Positions 1 through 8,610 of a DNA stretch of 64,000 bases are shown here, piece by piece. Every line of letters begins with the position of its first letter. Position 1 is the first letter of the stretch. The stretch is from Nocardioides agariphilus (GTDB lineage: Bacteria > Actinomycetota > Actinomycetes > Propionibacteriales > Nocardioidaceae). Under the pieces are notes generated by a model that saw only the letters and a program-made list of their open reading frames with translations, was not told where the DNA came from and did not search any database. The translations under genes and the position numbers were made by a program. The stretch is from contig NZ_JADKPO010000013.1 in the NCBI RefSeq assembly GCF_015352445.1, positions 1 to 64,000 of the forward strand. The letters run 5' to 3'.

Positions 1-44
1 CAGCCACTCGGCCGACCACCCGGACCACCGCCACACAAAACGCA

Positions 45-73
45 GGGCGAACCCCCATCCTGAGGGTTCGCCC
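45..73 (-). terminator. Intrinsic terminator of the tRNA-Arg remnant
   Basis: GGGCGAACCC at 45-54 and GGGTTCGCCC at 64-73 form a perfect 10-bp stem with a 9-base loop. On the minus strand the stem is followed by GCGTTTTGTG, so it would terminate minus-strand transcription coming from the tRNA fragment at 103-144. This suggests that the fragment still carries the original tRNA downstream flank. Confidence 0.7.
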
Positions 74-102
74 CATGCCGATGTCCCGAGACATCACAGA
101 GG

Positions 103-144
103 AGCGCCCGTAGGGATTCGAACCCCAAACCTTCTGATCCGTAG
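103..144 (-). pseudogene. 3' half of tRNA-Arg (anticodon ACG), probable attachment-site relic
   Basis: Read on the minus strand, this stretch starts in an anticodon loop CTACGGA (anticodon ACG). It continues through the 3' side of the anticodon stem, a T-arm with the GGTTCGAATCC core, and the 3' acceptor strand CGGGCGC. The 5' half (acceptor 5' strand and D-arm) is absent: upstream sequence on the minus strand does not fold as a tRNA. Truncation exactly at the anticodon loop is typical of the displaced 3' half left when a tyrosine-recombinase element integrates into a tRNA gene. The intact partner tRNA and the integrase are not in the window. tRNA-Arg identity is inferred from the anticodon and acceptor sequence. 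Confidence 0.65.
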
Positions 145-422
145 CCTTGGCGGGCTTGCGCAGGACCGGGCAGACACGCTCGACCACGCCGCCGCGGGCT
201 GTCAGGCAGGCCCACGAGTGCGCCGTGGTGCAGCCGCGTTGCAGCCATTGTCGCCGTCAGGCCGCGAGTCGGAGAGGTTAGTCGGCCTGCGTCTGACCGC
301 CCGCTTGTCGGACGCACGGATCTGCCGATGAGCGTGCATCGTGTCGCCCGGCGGCACTCGTCGTTGGTGGTGCACCGCGATTTGGCTCTCGCTGACCAGC
401 GCTGACCGCGCTTGAATGAGCC
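145..422. other. Gene-poor stretch beside the tRNA-Arg relic
   Basis: No convincing coding sequence, RNA gene or repeat was found here. If the tRNA-Arg fragment is an attachment site, this would be the first sequence inside the former element, but no integrase or excisionase remnant is recognisable. Confidence 0.4.
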
Positions 423-947
423 ATGACGCAGCAGTCGAGTGACGACGACCGAGGATTCTCGATGGTCAGAAGTGCCTCCGACGCTCTGGACGGGGCAGGG
501 CTGGAGCACTGGTTCTTCGGGGGATGGGCCGTCGACCTGTGGGTGGGCCGGCTCACGAGACCGCACGAGGACATCGACGTCCTGGTCTGGCGACGCGACG
601 AGGGCCGCGTCCACGAGGTGCTTCAGGGAGCCGGGTGGGTCCACACGCCGACTCCAGAGGACCTGGTTGGCACCAACTACGCACGGGACGGCTACCAGCT
701 GCAGCTGACCTTTGTCGTGCCCGGTTCCGAAGGAGGTGTCGTCGTGCCCGTCCCCGAGCAACCGATCGTGCTCTCGAGCGGGCCCCTGGCATTCGCACGC
801 CGGAACTTAGACGACCTATCCGTAAGAGTGCTGACGCTGGAGATGATGCTCGCTACCAAGGGCACCCCGCGTCCCGACGAGGTGGGCGGTAGCAAGGATC
901 GCGCCGACCTTGCTGTCTTGCGCTCAGTGGCCGAGTCGCCTTCATAG
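423..947 (+). CDS. Aminoglycoside/lincosamide-type nucleotidyltransferase
   Basis: This 174-residue protein has the motif FFGGWAVDLWVGRLTRPHEDID near residues 35-55. The GG-x-DLW helix and the downstream HEDIDV aspartate pair are the signature of the ANT(2'')/LinB-like minimal nucleotidyltransferase fold, in which the two Asp residues bind the metal that activates the nucleotide. Family members adenylylate aminoglycosides or lincosamides, but many homologues have unknown small-molecule substrates, so resistance is not claimed. The gene stands alone next to the tRNA-Arg relic, a position compatible with island cargo. The ATG start at 423 has only a weak ribosome binding site. Confidence 0.75.
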   Translation: MTQQSSDDDRGFSMVRSASDALDGAGLEHWFFGGWAVDLWVGRLTRPHEDIDVLVWRRDEGRVHEVLQGAGWVHTPTPEDLVGTNYARDGYQLQLTFVVPGSEGGVVVPVPEQPIVLSSGPLAFARRNLDDLSVRVLTLEMMLATKGTPRPDEVGGSKDRADLAVLRSVAESPS

Positions 948-1175
948 CCCAGTGCCATCTCGCTCAGACCCTCAGCAACGACGCGGTTCCGAGCGCGCGC
1001 GTCCGAGTTCGACCACGGTGAGGGCATGGCACACCCGACATTCGGCCCTGCCGCGATGAGCGCGGTCGTGCCGATGACAGGGCACGCTCGGCACCCGAGG
1101 GCGGCGGAGCTCGGAGCACGGTGAGGCAGGTCGGATGGCCTGAGGTCTCCGCGCACGTCAGATAGCGTGGCTTGA

Positions 1176-1970
1176 GTGCCTCTCATTCGACGGTCCAAGC
1201 AGACTTCACCGGCCGGCGACGACGGACACGAAGTCTTCGGGATGCGGGCACACGTCCGAGAGTTTCGGGAGACGACCTTCTTCGTGCCCGAGTACGCGGC
1301 GCACAAGCCTGTTGCCAAGCGCATCCTCAGTGGCAGGTTGGTCGTCCCGAGGCTTCACCAGCTCGTGCGAGATGTTCTGGCCCACCGCCCGGGCAGCATG
1401 GTTCACGCGGGTGCCTTCTTTGGCGACATGCTCACGTCCTTCTCCCGCAAGACGCCCGGGACGGTCTATGCGTTCGAGCCGGTGCTGGAGAACTACCTGT
1501 TCGCACATGCGGCCGTGGAGGCGAACCGGTTGGACAACGTGTTGCTATTTCATGCCGGCCTCGGATCAGACAACGCGCTCGTCCAGGTCGAGACCGAGAA
1601 TGCCAATGGGCGCCACCTCGGCGGTATGTCCTACATCATTCAGCCCGAGCGCCGGCGACCGCCGCTCAACACACAACGAGTTCCCCTGCTCACCGTGGAC
1701 CAGTTCAAGATTCCCGACCTGTCACTCATCCAACTGGACGTCGAGGGATACGAACCATTCGTACTGCGCGGTGCCGAGCGGAGCATCGCGGCACATCGTC
1801 CGGTGATCGTGGTCGAGGACACGGTCGGCCGTTGCGCCGACCTGCTCAGCGCCTGGCGATACGTCGAGGTCGACGTCCCGCTCAACCTCGACCGGGCCTT
1901 CATCCCAGAAGAGCAGATGGATGAGCTGCTTCCCGTCGTGGGCGCTGAGGCTTCCGCAGATGATTCTTGA
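1176..1970 (+). CDS. FkbM-family methyltransferase
   Basis: The 264-residue product shows the FkbM (Methyltransf_21) pattern: MVHAGAFFGDML as the SAM-binding glycine motif near residue 72, YAFEPVLENY as the acidic second strand, and LIQLDVEGYEPFVLRGA near 175, the family hallmark LDVEG. FkbM enzymes O-methylate sugars or polyketides using S-adenosylmethionine. The substrate is not evident, but the sugar-related genes from 3431 onward make a surface glycan plausible. The start is GTG at 1176. It lies 12 bp upstream of the DinB gene, probably in the same transcript. Confidence 0.8.
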   Translation: MPLIRRSKQTSPAGDDGHEVFGMRAHVREFRETTFFVPEYAAHKPVAKRILSGRLVVPRLHQLVRDVLAHRPGSMVHAGAFFGDMLTSFSRKTPGTVYAFEPVLENYLFAHAAVEANRLDNVLLFHAGLGSDNALVQVETENANGRHLGGMSYIIQPERRRPPLNTQRVPLLTVDQFKIPDLSLIQLDVEGYEPFVLRGAERSIAAHRPVIVVEDTVGRCADLLSAWRYVEVDVPLNLDRAFIPEEQMDELLPVVGAEASADDS

Positions 1971-1982
1971 AGGGTCGGTCTC

Positions 1983-2534
1983 ATGAACGGCGAGCCAGAG
2001 AGCGCAGTACGCGACGAGGCAAGCGGGTTCGCGGCGTACCTCTCCTACTACCGCGAGCAGATCGTCGAAGGCGTCTCGGCGCTCACCCCGGAGGAGCAAG
2101 GGACGACCCGCATCCCCTCGCAGTGGACGCCGATCCAGCTGCTCAGTCACGTGCTGCACATGGAACGTCGGTGGTTCGTCTGGGGGTTCCTGGCCGAGGA
2201 CGTGGTGGACCCGTGGGGTGATTGGGACCGGGAGCAGCCGTGGGATGTGCCTCCTGGGGAGCCGCAACCGCGTTGGGAAGTTCCGGACCACATCACCGCC
2301 GAGGACCTGGTGCCGCTGTTGCGTGACCTCGGCGAGCGGACCACCCGCATCCTGGCAGAGCGCGACCTCGACGAGGTCGCCCCGCCGTCGCTGCGTTGGG
2401 ACCACACCAACGGCATCCCGACGCTGCGCTGGATCTGCTTCCACGTGCTCCAGGAGTACGCACGGCACGCCGGTCACCTCGACATCGCCGTCGAGCTAGC
2501 GCATGCGAGCGCGGGCGTCGAAGAGGAGCACTGA
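1983..2534 (+). CDS. DinB/DUF664-family protein (possible mycothiol-dependent enzyme)
   Basis: The 183-residue protein has the four-helix DinB layout. It has a His in QLLSHVLHMERRW near residue 57 and HVLQEYARHAGHLD near 158, which would supply the three metal-binding histidines of the DinB/YfiT/MST superfamily. Actinobacterial DUF664 members are thought to be thiol-dependent transferases that use mycothiol or act in detoxification. The substrate is unknown. Its last 39 bp overlap the end of the convergent TrmH-type gene, so both genes share their 3' coding DNA. Confidence 0.75.
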   Translation: MNGEPESAVRDEASGFAAYLSYYREQIVEGVSALTPEEQGTTRIPSQWTPIQLLSHVLHMERRWFVWGFLAEDVVDPWGDWDREQPWDVPPGEPQPRWEVPDHITAEDLVPLLRDLGERTTRILAERDLDEVAPPSLRWDHTNGIPTLRWICFHVLQEYARHAGHLDIAVELAHASAGVEEEH

Positions 2535-3239
2535 CGCGGAGGCGGCGACGTTGAGCGAGTCGGCGCGGCCGCGCATCGGGATCGAGACCCGCGTGAGGTC
2601 GGGCGTGCGCCACTCGGCGGCGACGCCGCTGCCCTCGGAGCCCACGACGATCGCGGCCTTGCCCGGCCCGTAGTCGACGGCCAGGTAGTCGACGGCGGCG
2701 GCCGGGTCGGCGACGTACGTCGTGAAGCCGGCCGCCGTGAGGTCGCGACGAGCCCGGGCCACCGAGTCATAGGTCAGCACCGGGAGCGTCAGCACCGTCC
2801 CGCGGCTGGCCTCGAAGACCTTGGGGTGGGTGAGCCGGCAGGTGGCGTTGGTGAGCACCAGGCCGTCTGCGCCCGCGGCGTCGGCGGTGCGGATGAGCGT
2901 GCCGAGGTTGCCGGCGTACTCGATGCCGTCGGCGACCAGCACCAGCCGTGAGTCCGGACGCAACACCTGCGCCGGTCGCCACTCCGGGAGGCGTACGACG
3001 GACAGCAGCGCGGGTGCGGACAGCCCCGGATGCACCCGGGCGAGGGCTCGCTCGGAGATGTCGAGGGCGGCGTCATGGGCGACCTCGCCGCACCGCAGCG
3101 TGACCTCCGGCCGGATGCCGAGATGGGCGAGGTACTCATGCTGCCAGCGTCCGGCGACAGCGACGAGGCGCTCGTGACGAGGGAGCAGGTTGCGGCGGGC
3201 CTGGGAGTAGAGGCGCGCGGCTGGAGACAGCGTGGGCAT
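2496..3239 (-). CDS. SpoU/TrmH-family RNA 2'-O-ribose methyltransferase
   Basis: The 247-residue protein has an N-terminal substrate-binding part (about 1-95) and a C-terminal SPOUT domain. The three SpoU motifs are visible: YAGNLGTLIRTADAAGADG (motif 1, near 125), IVVGSEGSGV (motif 2, near 205) and ISIPMRGRADSLNVAASASVLLF-like motif 3 at the C-terminus, with the catalytic Arg in motif 1. Members transfer a methyl group from SAM to a ribose of tRNA or rRNA; the site cannot be told from sequence. The gene is convergent with and overlaps the DinB gene. Confidence 0.88.
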   Translation of the reverse strand: MPTLSPAARLYSQARRNLLPRHERLVAVAGRWQHEYLAHLGIRPEVTLRCGEVAHDAALDISERALARVHPGLSAPALLSVVRLPEWRPAQVLRPDSRLVLVADGIEYAGNLGTLIRTADAAGADGLVLTNATCRLTHPKVFEASRGTVLTLPVLTYDSVARARRDLTAAGFTTYVADPAAAVDYLAVDYGPGKAAIVVGSEGSGVAAEWRTPDLTRVSIPMRGRADSLNVAASASVLLFDARARMR

Positions 3240-3430
3240 GAGGGGCTCCGGCGGAGTGGCTCGCCTGACCGAGCGTCCCTCGATGACTCGTGACGGGGCG
3301 CTACCCCCGGCACGCGCGGTACGTCGGTCGTCAGGCCGCCGATCGGGGCCTGGCTGCGGTCACTCCGTGATTCCCATGCCGCGAGGGTAGGAGTGCGAGG
3401 CCTCACCGGGCACCTGAATATCCTGGGCCC

Positions 3431-4411
3431 GTGCCAGCACAAGAGGGTCAGGTCAAGCTCGTCGTCGTCACGGGCTCGGGACGCAGCGGCACGAGCAGCG
3501 TGGCGGGCACGCTGAAGCGGCTGGGCCTCTACATCCCCCAGCCCGAGGTGGAGACCGACGAGAACAACCCACGCGGCTACTACGAGCCGCTCTGGGTGGC
3601 CGAGTTCCACAAGTGGCTGCTCAACCCGATCCCCGTGCGCACCATCGACTCGCGGCCCAATGCCGGCAAGATCGCCAAGAAGCACGTCACCCCGGAGGTC
3701 GAGCAGCAGCTGCGCGACTGGCTGCGCGAGCAGATCGCCACCGGAGAGAAGCAGATCCTGCTCAAGGACACCCGCGCCTACTGGGTCTACGACCTGTGGC
3801 AGCGGATGGCCGAGGAGTTCGGTGCACAGCTGACCAGCCTCACGATGCTGCGTCACCCCGCACAGGTCGTGCGGTCCCGCGACACGGCGTACCTCAGTGA
3901 CATGACCCGCCACTTCCGCCGCCAGCGCGAGACGACCAACGTGGCGGCCTGGATCAACGCGGCGTTCGAGACCGAGCGCGTCACCCGGGGCAACCCGCGG
4001 GCCTTCGTGCCGTATTACGACCTCATCGGCGACTGGCGGGCGGCGATGAAGCGGGCCGGCGAGCAGCTGGGGCTGAGCTTCAACGACGTCAGCGGGCACC
4101 ACCCCGTCGACGACTTCATCGACGTCAGCCTCAACCGCTCCAACCCGGACTGGGAGGGCCTCGAGGTCGCGCCGGGACTCGTCAAGCTCGCCGAGCAGTC
4201 GTGGGAGGCGATGAACGCCCTGGTCGAGTCGCCCGACGACCAGGCGGCGATGAAGCGGATCGACGCGCTGCGCCAGGAGTACGTCGACCTCTACTGGTCC
4301 TCGGCCGCGATCGCGCTCGACGAGACGACCGCGCAGGTCGCCAAGGTCCGCCAGAAGCTCAAGGCCAAGCTGGCCGAGGCCGAGGCCGAGATCGAGCGAC
4401 TGAAGGGCTAG
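3431..4411 (+). CDS. Sulfotransferase-family protein
   Basis: The 326-residue protein begins with a P-loop-like PAPS-binding motif, VTGSGRSGTSSVA at residues 13-25, as in the Sulfotransfer_3 family. A second motif, TMLRHPAQVVRSRDTAYL near 139, matches the family RhP-x-x-V-x-S-R 3'-phosphate-binding loop. The last 25 residues are a charged helix (KLKAKLAEAEAEIERLK), probably a coiled coil. It probably transfers sulfate to a glycan or lipid. Start GTG at 3431 is chosen because residues directly after it lead into the P-loop strand. It is convergent with the Stealth fusion gene, 4 bp away. Confidence 0.75.
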   Translation: MPAQEGQVKLVVVTGSGRSGTSSVAGTLKRLGLYIPQPEVETDENNPRGYYEPLWVAEFHKWLLNPIPVRTIDSRPNAGKIAKKHVTPEVEQQLRDWLREQIATGEKQILLKDTRAYWVYDLWQRMAEEFGAQLTSLTMLRHPAQVVRSRDTAYLSDMTRHFRRQRETTNVAAWINAAFETERVTRGNPRAFVPYYDLIGDWRAAMKRAGEQLGLSFNDVSGHHPVDDFIDVSLNRSNPDWEGLEVAPGLVKLAEQSWEAMNALVESPDDQAAMKRIDALRQEYVDLYWSSAAIALDETTAQVAKVRQKLKAKLAEAEAEIERLKG

Positions 4412-4415
4412 TGGC

Positions 4416-7130
4416 TCAGCCGCCCTTCTCCCAGGGCGCCGCGATCGGGAAGTACGCCTGCATGAAGTCGTCGACGAGCTGGTCGACCTTGGCCTGACGG
4501 AAGCCCAGGTCGTGGTGGTCGGCCAGGCAGAAGAAGTCCTGGTCACGTCCGAGCAGCTGGTTGAGCTGCCAGCCCAGGATCGGGTGGGCGATGTTGAGGA
4601 ACACCGTGTCGGCGGTCGCCGGGTAGGCGGTGCCGGTCAGCAGGCCGTAGTGCTGCGCGAACGAGCTCAGCGTGGAGACGTCGGTGTCGGACCTGAACGG
4701 CGAGCGGGTCGTGGCGCTGATCGCCTCGGCGAAGCGGGCCTCGATCTCGGTCAGCACCGAGGTCCGCAACGCGTACGGCGCATGGGCCAGCGCGTTGGTC
4801 GTCACCGCACCGAACTCCTCCTGGAGCAGGCGTCGGTTGTTCCACGCCGCCTTCAGCCAAGGTGGCGAGCCCGGCAGGTCGCTGAGCCCGATGGTGGCCT
4901 GGGCGAAGAACACCGAGGACAGACCGGCCGGGCTGAACAGGGTCTCGGGGCGGATCGGACGGCCGAGGAAGAAGTCGTCGTTGAAGTAGAGCCAGTGCTC
5001 CGCCAGGCCGGGGATGTGGTGCAGCGAGGTCTCGATCGCGTGCGAGTTGAACGTCGGCAGCGCCTCGGCCGGCATGATCTCGGCGTGCGGCACCACCCGG
5101 ATACCGGGGTGGTCGAGGTCGAGCCAGGCCGGCACCTGACCGCTGGTGACCAGGTAGATGGTGCGTACCCACGGCGCGAACAGGTGCACCGACCGCAGCG
5201 AGTAGCGCAGCTCGTCGCGGGAGACGAACCGGGCCCGACCGCTGGACTCGCGGGTGTGGACAGTCGACGAGGCCGAGCCCGGGAGCCCGGCGATCCGGGC
5301 CTCGCGCGCGGCGTCCCACTCGGGGTCGTTGCCGTCGACCCAGGTGTAGACGACGTCGATCGGGAACCGGCACTCGCTGACCGTCGGGACCGCCATCAGG
5401 GGCAGGGTCCGCACCTCGACCCCGTCGATGACGTGGTCGACCACCCGCTCCTCGGGCGGGATCCGGGTCGTGTAGGGGTTCGGGCCGGGAGAGACCAGGT
5501 AGCCCTCGACGTGCCGCTCCCAGAACTGCACCTCGACCGAGCAGCCCTGCCCCGCGACGGTCGTGCGTCCCTCGACCTCGGGCCAGGGCTCCAGGAACAC
5601 CCGCGGTGTCATGCCGCGCCGGAGGTCGTCGCCCAAGAAGCCCGGGGTGCCGCGGCGCTCGGGCCAACCGTGCTGCGCGGGGTCGCGAAGCGAGAGGTAC
5701 GGCGGCACGCCCAGGCCGCCCACGGCCTTGAGGAACCCGTCGCGGTCGGCCATGGGTAGCACCACCACCGGAGCCCCCGCGCCATGGGCGGGGATCACCA
5801 GCCACTCGTCACTGCTCTCGGTCGCCGCCTTGACCGCCCACGCCAGTGCCGCCTCGCGCACCTGGGCAGGGGTCAGACCAGCGGCGTCGACCGGTCGACC
5901 ACCCGAGCGACGCCCCGGCTTGGCCGCGCCGGCGGCCAGCGCCCGGGAGACCAGCCGGCCCGACGACGTACGACGGGTGCGGGCGGACGAGAAGACGCCC
6001 ACCCAGCGTTCGGCGATGGCGAAGGCGTCGTACTGGCGGGAGGTGCGGTAGGCGCCCTCACCGAGCGCGTGGCGCAGGTCGACGTCGGTGGCCAGCCGGA
6101 GGAGAGCGGCCGCCATCCCGGCGATGGAGTCGGGGGAGACGAGCAGCCCGTTGACCTCGTGCTGCACGATCTCGCGCGGCCCGGACGCGCAGTCGTAGCT
6201 GGCGACCGGCACTCCCGCGGCCATCGCCTCCTGCACGATCAGCGGGAACCCCTCGGTGCGCGAGGTGAGTGCGGTGATGCTGGCCTTGGCCCACTCGGGG
6301 CGCATGTCGGCGACGGCCCCGGGCAGCTCGACGCGGTCGTAGAGGCCGAGCATGCGCACCAGGCGGACCAGCTCGCCGCGCTTGTCGCCGTCGCCGAAGA
6401 TACGCAGCCGCCAGTCGGGGAGCCGGTCGGCGATCTGGGCGAAGGCCTCGATGAGGCGGTTGAACTGCTTCTCCTGCACGAGCCGACCCGCCGTGACGAT
6501 GACCGGGTTGTCGAGGCGCGAGCGCGGCGTGAAGCCGAGCGGCAGTGGGTTGGGCACCACGACGATCTCGGGAGACGAGTCGCCCAGCTGGTCGTGCATC
6601 CAGTCGGCCATCGCCGGGGTGAACACCGCGACGACGTCGGCTCGAGGGGCGAACGTCAGGAGCGGTTCGAGGCCCGAGGTGCGATCGGAGGTCGACCGGT
6701 GCTCCTGGTGCACCACGACCGGGTCGGGGGGCAGCAGCTGGATGGCGGCGGCCAGCAGGCCCGGGGTCACCGTGACCAGGACGTCGAGCTTGAGATGCGG
6801 CAGCACGCGCTCGAGCCCGACGTCGCACAGGCCGGTGAACTGGCCGTCCCAGCGCGCGGGGACGAGCAGCGACGCGGCCTCGTGGAGAGCCTTGGCCCGC
6901 GCGGGTGCCAGGTCGACGCCGGGTACGGCGGGTGCGTCGCTGTCGCGCACGTCCACGAGGTAGCGCACCTCGATGCGCTCGTCGATCTCGTAGTGCGGTC
7001 GCTCGCCGCTGCGGGTCACCGACAGGAGCGTCACGTGGTGGTCGGCGGCCAGGGCGTTGGCCTGGGTGATGGCAGCACGTGAAGTGCCGCCCATCCCGTC
7101 GAGGTTGAAGACGAGGTAGCCGATCCTCAT
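4416..7130 (-). CDS. Glycosyltransferase (GT4) fused to a Stealth-type phosphotransferase
   Basis: This 904-residue protein joins two enzymes. Residues about 1-400 form a GT-B glycosyltransferase: MGGTSRAA near the N-terminus, the hinge strand VTAGRLVQEKQFNRLIEAF near 213, and EGFPLIVQEAMAAGVPV near 290, the E-x7-E donor site of GT4. After a linker, residues about 590-890 carry Stealth conserved regions: VVYTWVDGNDPEW (CR1), RDELRYSLRSVHLFAPWV (CR2), LYFNDDFFLGRPI near 714 (CR3) and a C-terminal NIAHPILGWQLNQLLGRDQDFF. Stealth proteins transfer sugar-1-phosphate in capsule and teichoic-type polymers and are related to human GNPTAB. It starts the surface-glycan gene group and overlaps the upstream gene by 4 bp (ATGA). 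Confidence 0.88.
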   Translation of the reverse strand: MRIGYLVFNLDGMGGTSRAAITQANALAADHHVTLLSVTRSGERPHYEIDERIEVRYLVDVRDSDAPAVPGVDLAPARAKALHEAASLLVPARWDGQFTGLCDVGLERVLPHLKLDVLVTVTPGLLAAAIQLLPPDPVVVHQEHRSTSDRTSGLEPLLTFAPRADVVAVFTPAMADWMHDQLGDSSPEIVVVPNPLPLGFTPRSRLDNPVIVTAGRLVQEKQFNRLIEAFAQIADRLPDWRLRIFGDGDKRGELVRLVRMLGLYDRVELPGAVADMRPEWAKASITALTSRTEGFPLIVQEAMAAGVPVASYDCASGPREIVQHEVNGLLVSPDSIAGMAAALLRLATDVDLRHALGEGAYRTSRQYDAFAIAERWVGVFSSARTRRTSSGRLVSRALAAGAAKPGRRSGGRPVDAAGLTPAQVREAALAWAVKAATESSDEWLVIPAHGAGAPVVVLPMADRDGFLKAVGGLGVPPYLSLRDPAQHGWPERRGTPGFLGDDLRRGMTPRVFLEPWPEVEGRTTVAGQGCSVEVQFWERHVEGYLVSPGPNPYTTRIPPEERVVDHVIDGVEVRTLPLMAVPTVSECRFPIDVVYTWVDGNDPEWDAAREARIAGLPGSASSTVHTRESSGRARFVSRDELRYSLRSVHLFAPWVRTIYLVTSGQVPAWLDLDHPGIRVVPHAEIMPAEALPTFNSHAIETSLHHIPGLAEHWLYFNDDFFLGRPIRPETLFSPAGLSSVFFAQATIGLSDLPGSPPWLKAAWNNRRLLQEEFGAVTTNALAHAPYALRTSVLTEIEARFAEAISATTRSPFRSDTDVSTLSSFAQHYGLLTGTAYPATADTVFLNIAHPILGWQLNQLLGRDQDFFCLADHHDLGFRQAKVDQLVDDFMQAYFPIAAPWEKGG

Positions 7131-8056
7131 CGGGTCGCCTCCGGCTTCGGCCGGCGTACGCGCAGGACGCCGTCGGCCAGCCAGCGCCAGACGACGGACC
7201 AGGGCTGGGCCTCGTCGTCGCCCTCGCGGTTCTGGATCTGCGGGAGGAGCACGGCTCCCGCGGGCCTGGCCATCTCGTTGGCGCGCCTGCGCACCGGCAG
7301 GTCTCCGGCGTAGACGCTGGCCGAGAGACCGTCTCCTGCGGGGATGTCATCGGGGGTGACCGAGGCGGTCGCGACGCCACGTCGGTGCGTCAGCGGCAAG
7401 GTCGTCAGGACCTCGCCGCTCTCGTCGTCGACGAGCCTGAGGTCGGACCCGTCGGGAGCCCCGGTGAGGCGCAACGTGACGACGTCGTCGGCGTCGATGT
7501 CGATGTCGGCGAGCAGGGCACCAGCGGGAGCCGGCTCACGGACCAGCTCGAGCGTGCCGTCCTCGCTGCGCGTGGTGCGCCACTGGAGGGCGTCGCCGGC
7601 CGGCACGCGGACCAGGTCGTTGCGGGGCAGGGGAGGCGTCCACACCTCGAGCACCTTCCCGCCCGGTGCCGTGATCACCACCTCGAACCGGGCGTCCACG
7701 GCGCCGGGCAGAGCGGACAGGTCGCTGCGAACCGACCGGAAGCGGGGGTCGTCCTCGGCGAGGTCGCTGACCAGCGGGATGAGCTTCTCGGTGCCCGAGG
7801 GCCGCAGCGCCAAGGTGCCGGGTGTCGCGTCGACGGCGAGCCACAGGTGGCGTCCGTCGAGCACCCCTGCGAAGACCGCGCGGGGGCGGTTGCCGCGGGC
7901 GTCGAGAGGTCGGTGCGGCTCGATGCGTTCAGCGACCCGGTCGCCCAGTCGGCTGCTGACCTGGTCGGCGATGCGTTCGCGGGCCTGGCCGGCGAGGTCG
8001 CGAGCGGCGGGCAGTCGGTCGGCCAGCTGCTCGCGCAGCCGCCGGGTGACCTTCAC
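7127..8056 (-). CDS. Hypothetical beta-rich protein of the glycan cluster
   Basis: The 309-residue product matches no family I recognise. After a basic, Arg-rich N-terminal helix (about 1-60) the sequence is mostly beta-type with repeated Asp/Gly turns, such as DIDIDADDVVTLRLTGAPDG near 205. There is no signal peptide or membrane segment. GTG at 8056 is taken as the start because it lies 14 bp after the stop of the preceding gene, though the frame stays open further upstream. It overlaps the Stealth fusion by 4 bp, so the two are probably co-translated; a role in the same glycan pathway is inferred only from this. Confidence 0.6.
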   Translation of the reverse strand: MKVTRRLREQLADRLPAARDLAGQARERIADQVSSRLGDRVAERIEPHRPLDARGNRPRAVFAGVLDGRHLWLAVDATPGTLALRPSGTEKLIPLVSDLAEDDPRFRSVRSDLSALPGAVDARFEVVITAPGGKVLEVWTPPLPRNDLVRVPAGDALQWRTTRSEDGTLELVREPAPAGALLADIDIDADDVVTLRLTGAPDGSDLRLVDDESGEVLTTLPLTHRRGVATASVTPDDIPAGDGLSASVYAGDLPVRRRANEMARPAGAVLLPQIQNREGDDEAQPWSVVWRWLADGVLRVRRPKPEATR

Positions 8057-8070
8057 CGGAGCGACTTTAG

Positions 8071-8610
8071 TCAGAGTCCGCTGATGCCCTCGCCGCCGCC
8101 CGCCTGCTCGTCGAAGTTCTCGTGCTCGAGCAGGTGGAGGATGGGTACGCCGAGCTTGCGCCGGGCTCGCGAGGTCCAGTCGAGGTGGAAGAACTCGGCC
8201 ACCACGTGGGGGCGGGTCAAGATGATCGCCTCGCGGCCGTTGACGGCGGAGAGCTCGGTGGCCAGCGCTGCGATCGGGTCGTCGCCGACGACCTTGCCCA
8301 CGACCGTGGCGCCGGCTGCACGCAGCGATTCGAGCGTCGTCGACAGCTCGTTGCGGGAGCGCTCCTCGGAGTCCTTGCGGACAGCGTCGACGTCGACCTC
8401 CTGCATGCCGAGGGTCGGGTTGCCCATCAGCTCGCCTCCGGAGAGGGTGCCCATCGACGCCTCGATGCGGGCAGCCGCGTCCTCGATCGGCAGCAGCACG
8501 TGATAGGCGACGGGATCGTCGAGCTCCTCGTGGAGCGAGAGCACCTGGCGGGCGTCCTCGGGGGTGAGCGCCTGCTCGACGAGCAGGACGACGTCGTAGG
8601 TCTCGCTCAT
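8071..8610 (-). CDS. Hypothetical conserved protein (Rossmann-like)
   Basis: The 179-residue protein starts MSETYDVVLLVEQALTPEDARQV and ends in an acidic Gly-rich tail. A hydrophobic strand followed by helix pattern (VVLLVEQ, YHVLLPI, REAIILTRPHVVAEFF) suggests an alpha/beta nucleotide-binding or universal-stress-like fold, but no catalytic motif is clear. ATG at 8610 is preceded on the minus strand by GGAGAA at a good distance. It overlaps the ligase gene by 4 bp and is 14 bp from the next gene, so it sits inside the minus-strand operon. Confidence 0.65.
   Translation of the reverse strand: MSETYDVVLLVEQALTPEDARQVLSLHEELDDPVAYHVLLPIEDAAARIEASMGTLSGGELMGNPTLGMQEVDVDAVRKDSEERSRNELSTTLESLRAAGATVVGKVVGDDPIAALATELSAVNGREAIILTRPHVVAEFFHLDWTSRARRKLGVPILHLLEHENFDEQAGGGEGISGL

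Noticed and set aside
423-947. Antibiotic resistance gene
   Set aside because: The fold is that of aminoglycoside/lincosamide nucleotidyltransferases, but the substrate cannot be told from sequence, so it is annotated only by fold.
2789-4546. Long minus-strand frame over the SpoU methyltransferase promoter and sulfotransferase gene
   Set aside because: Its translation is low-complexity and Arg/Leu/Val-rich in the manner of GC-rich shadow frames, and the plus-strand sulfotransferase has clear motifs over the same DNA.
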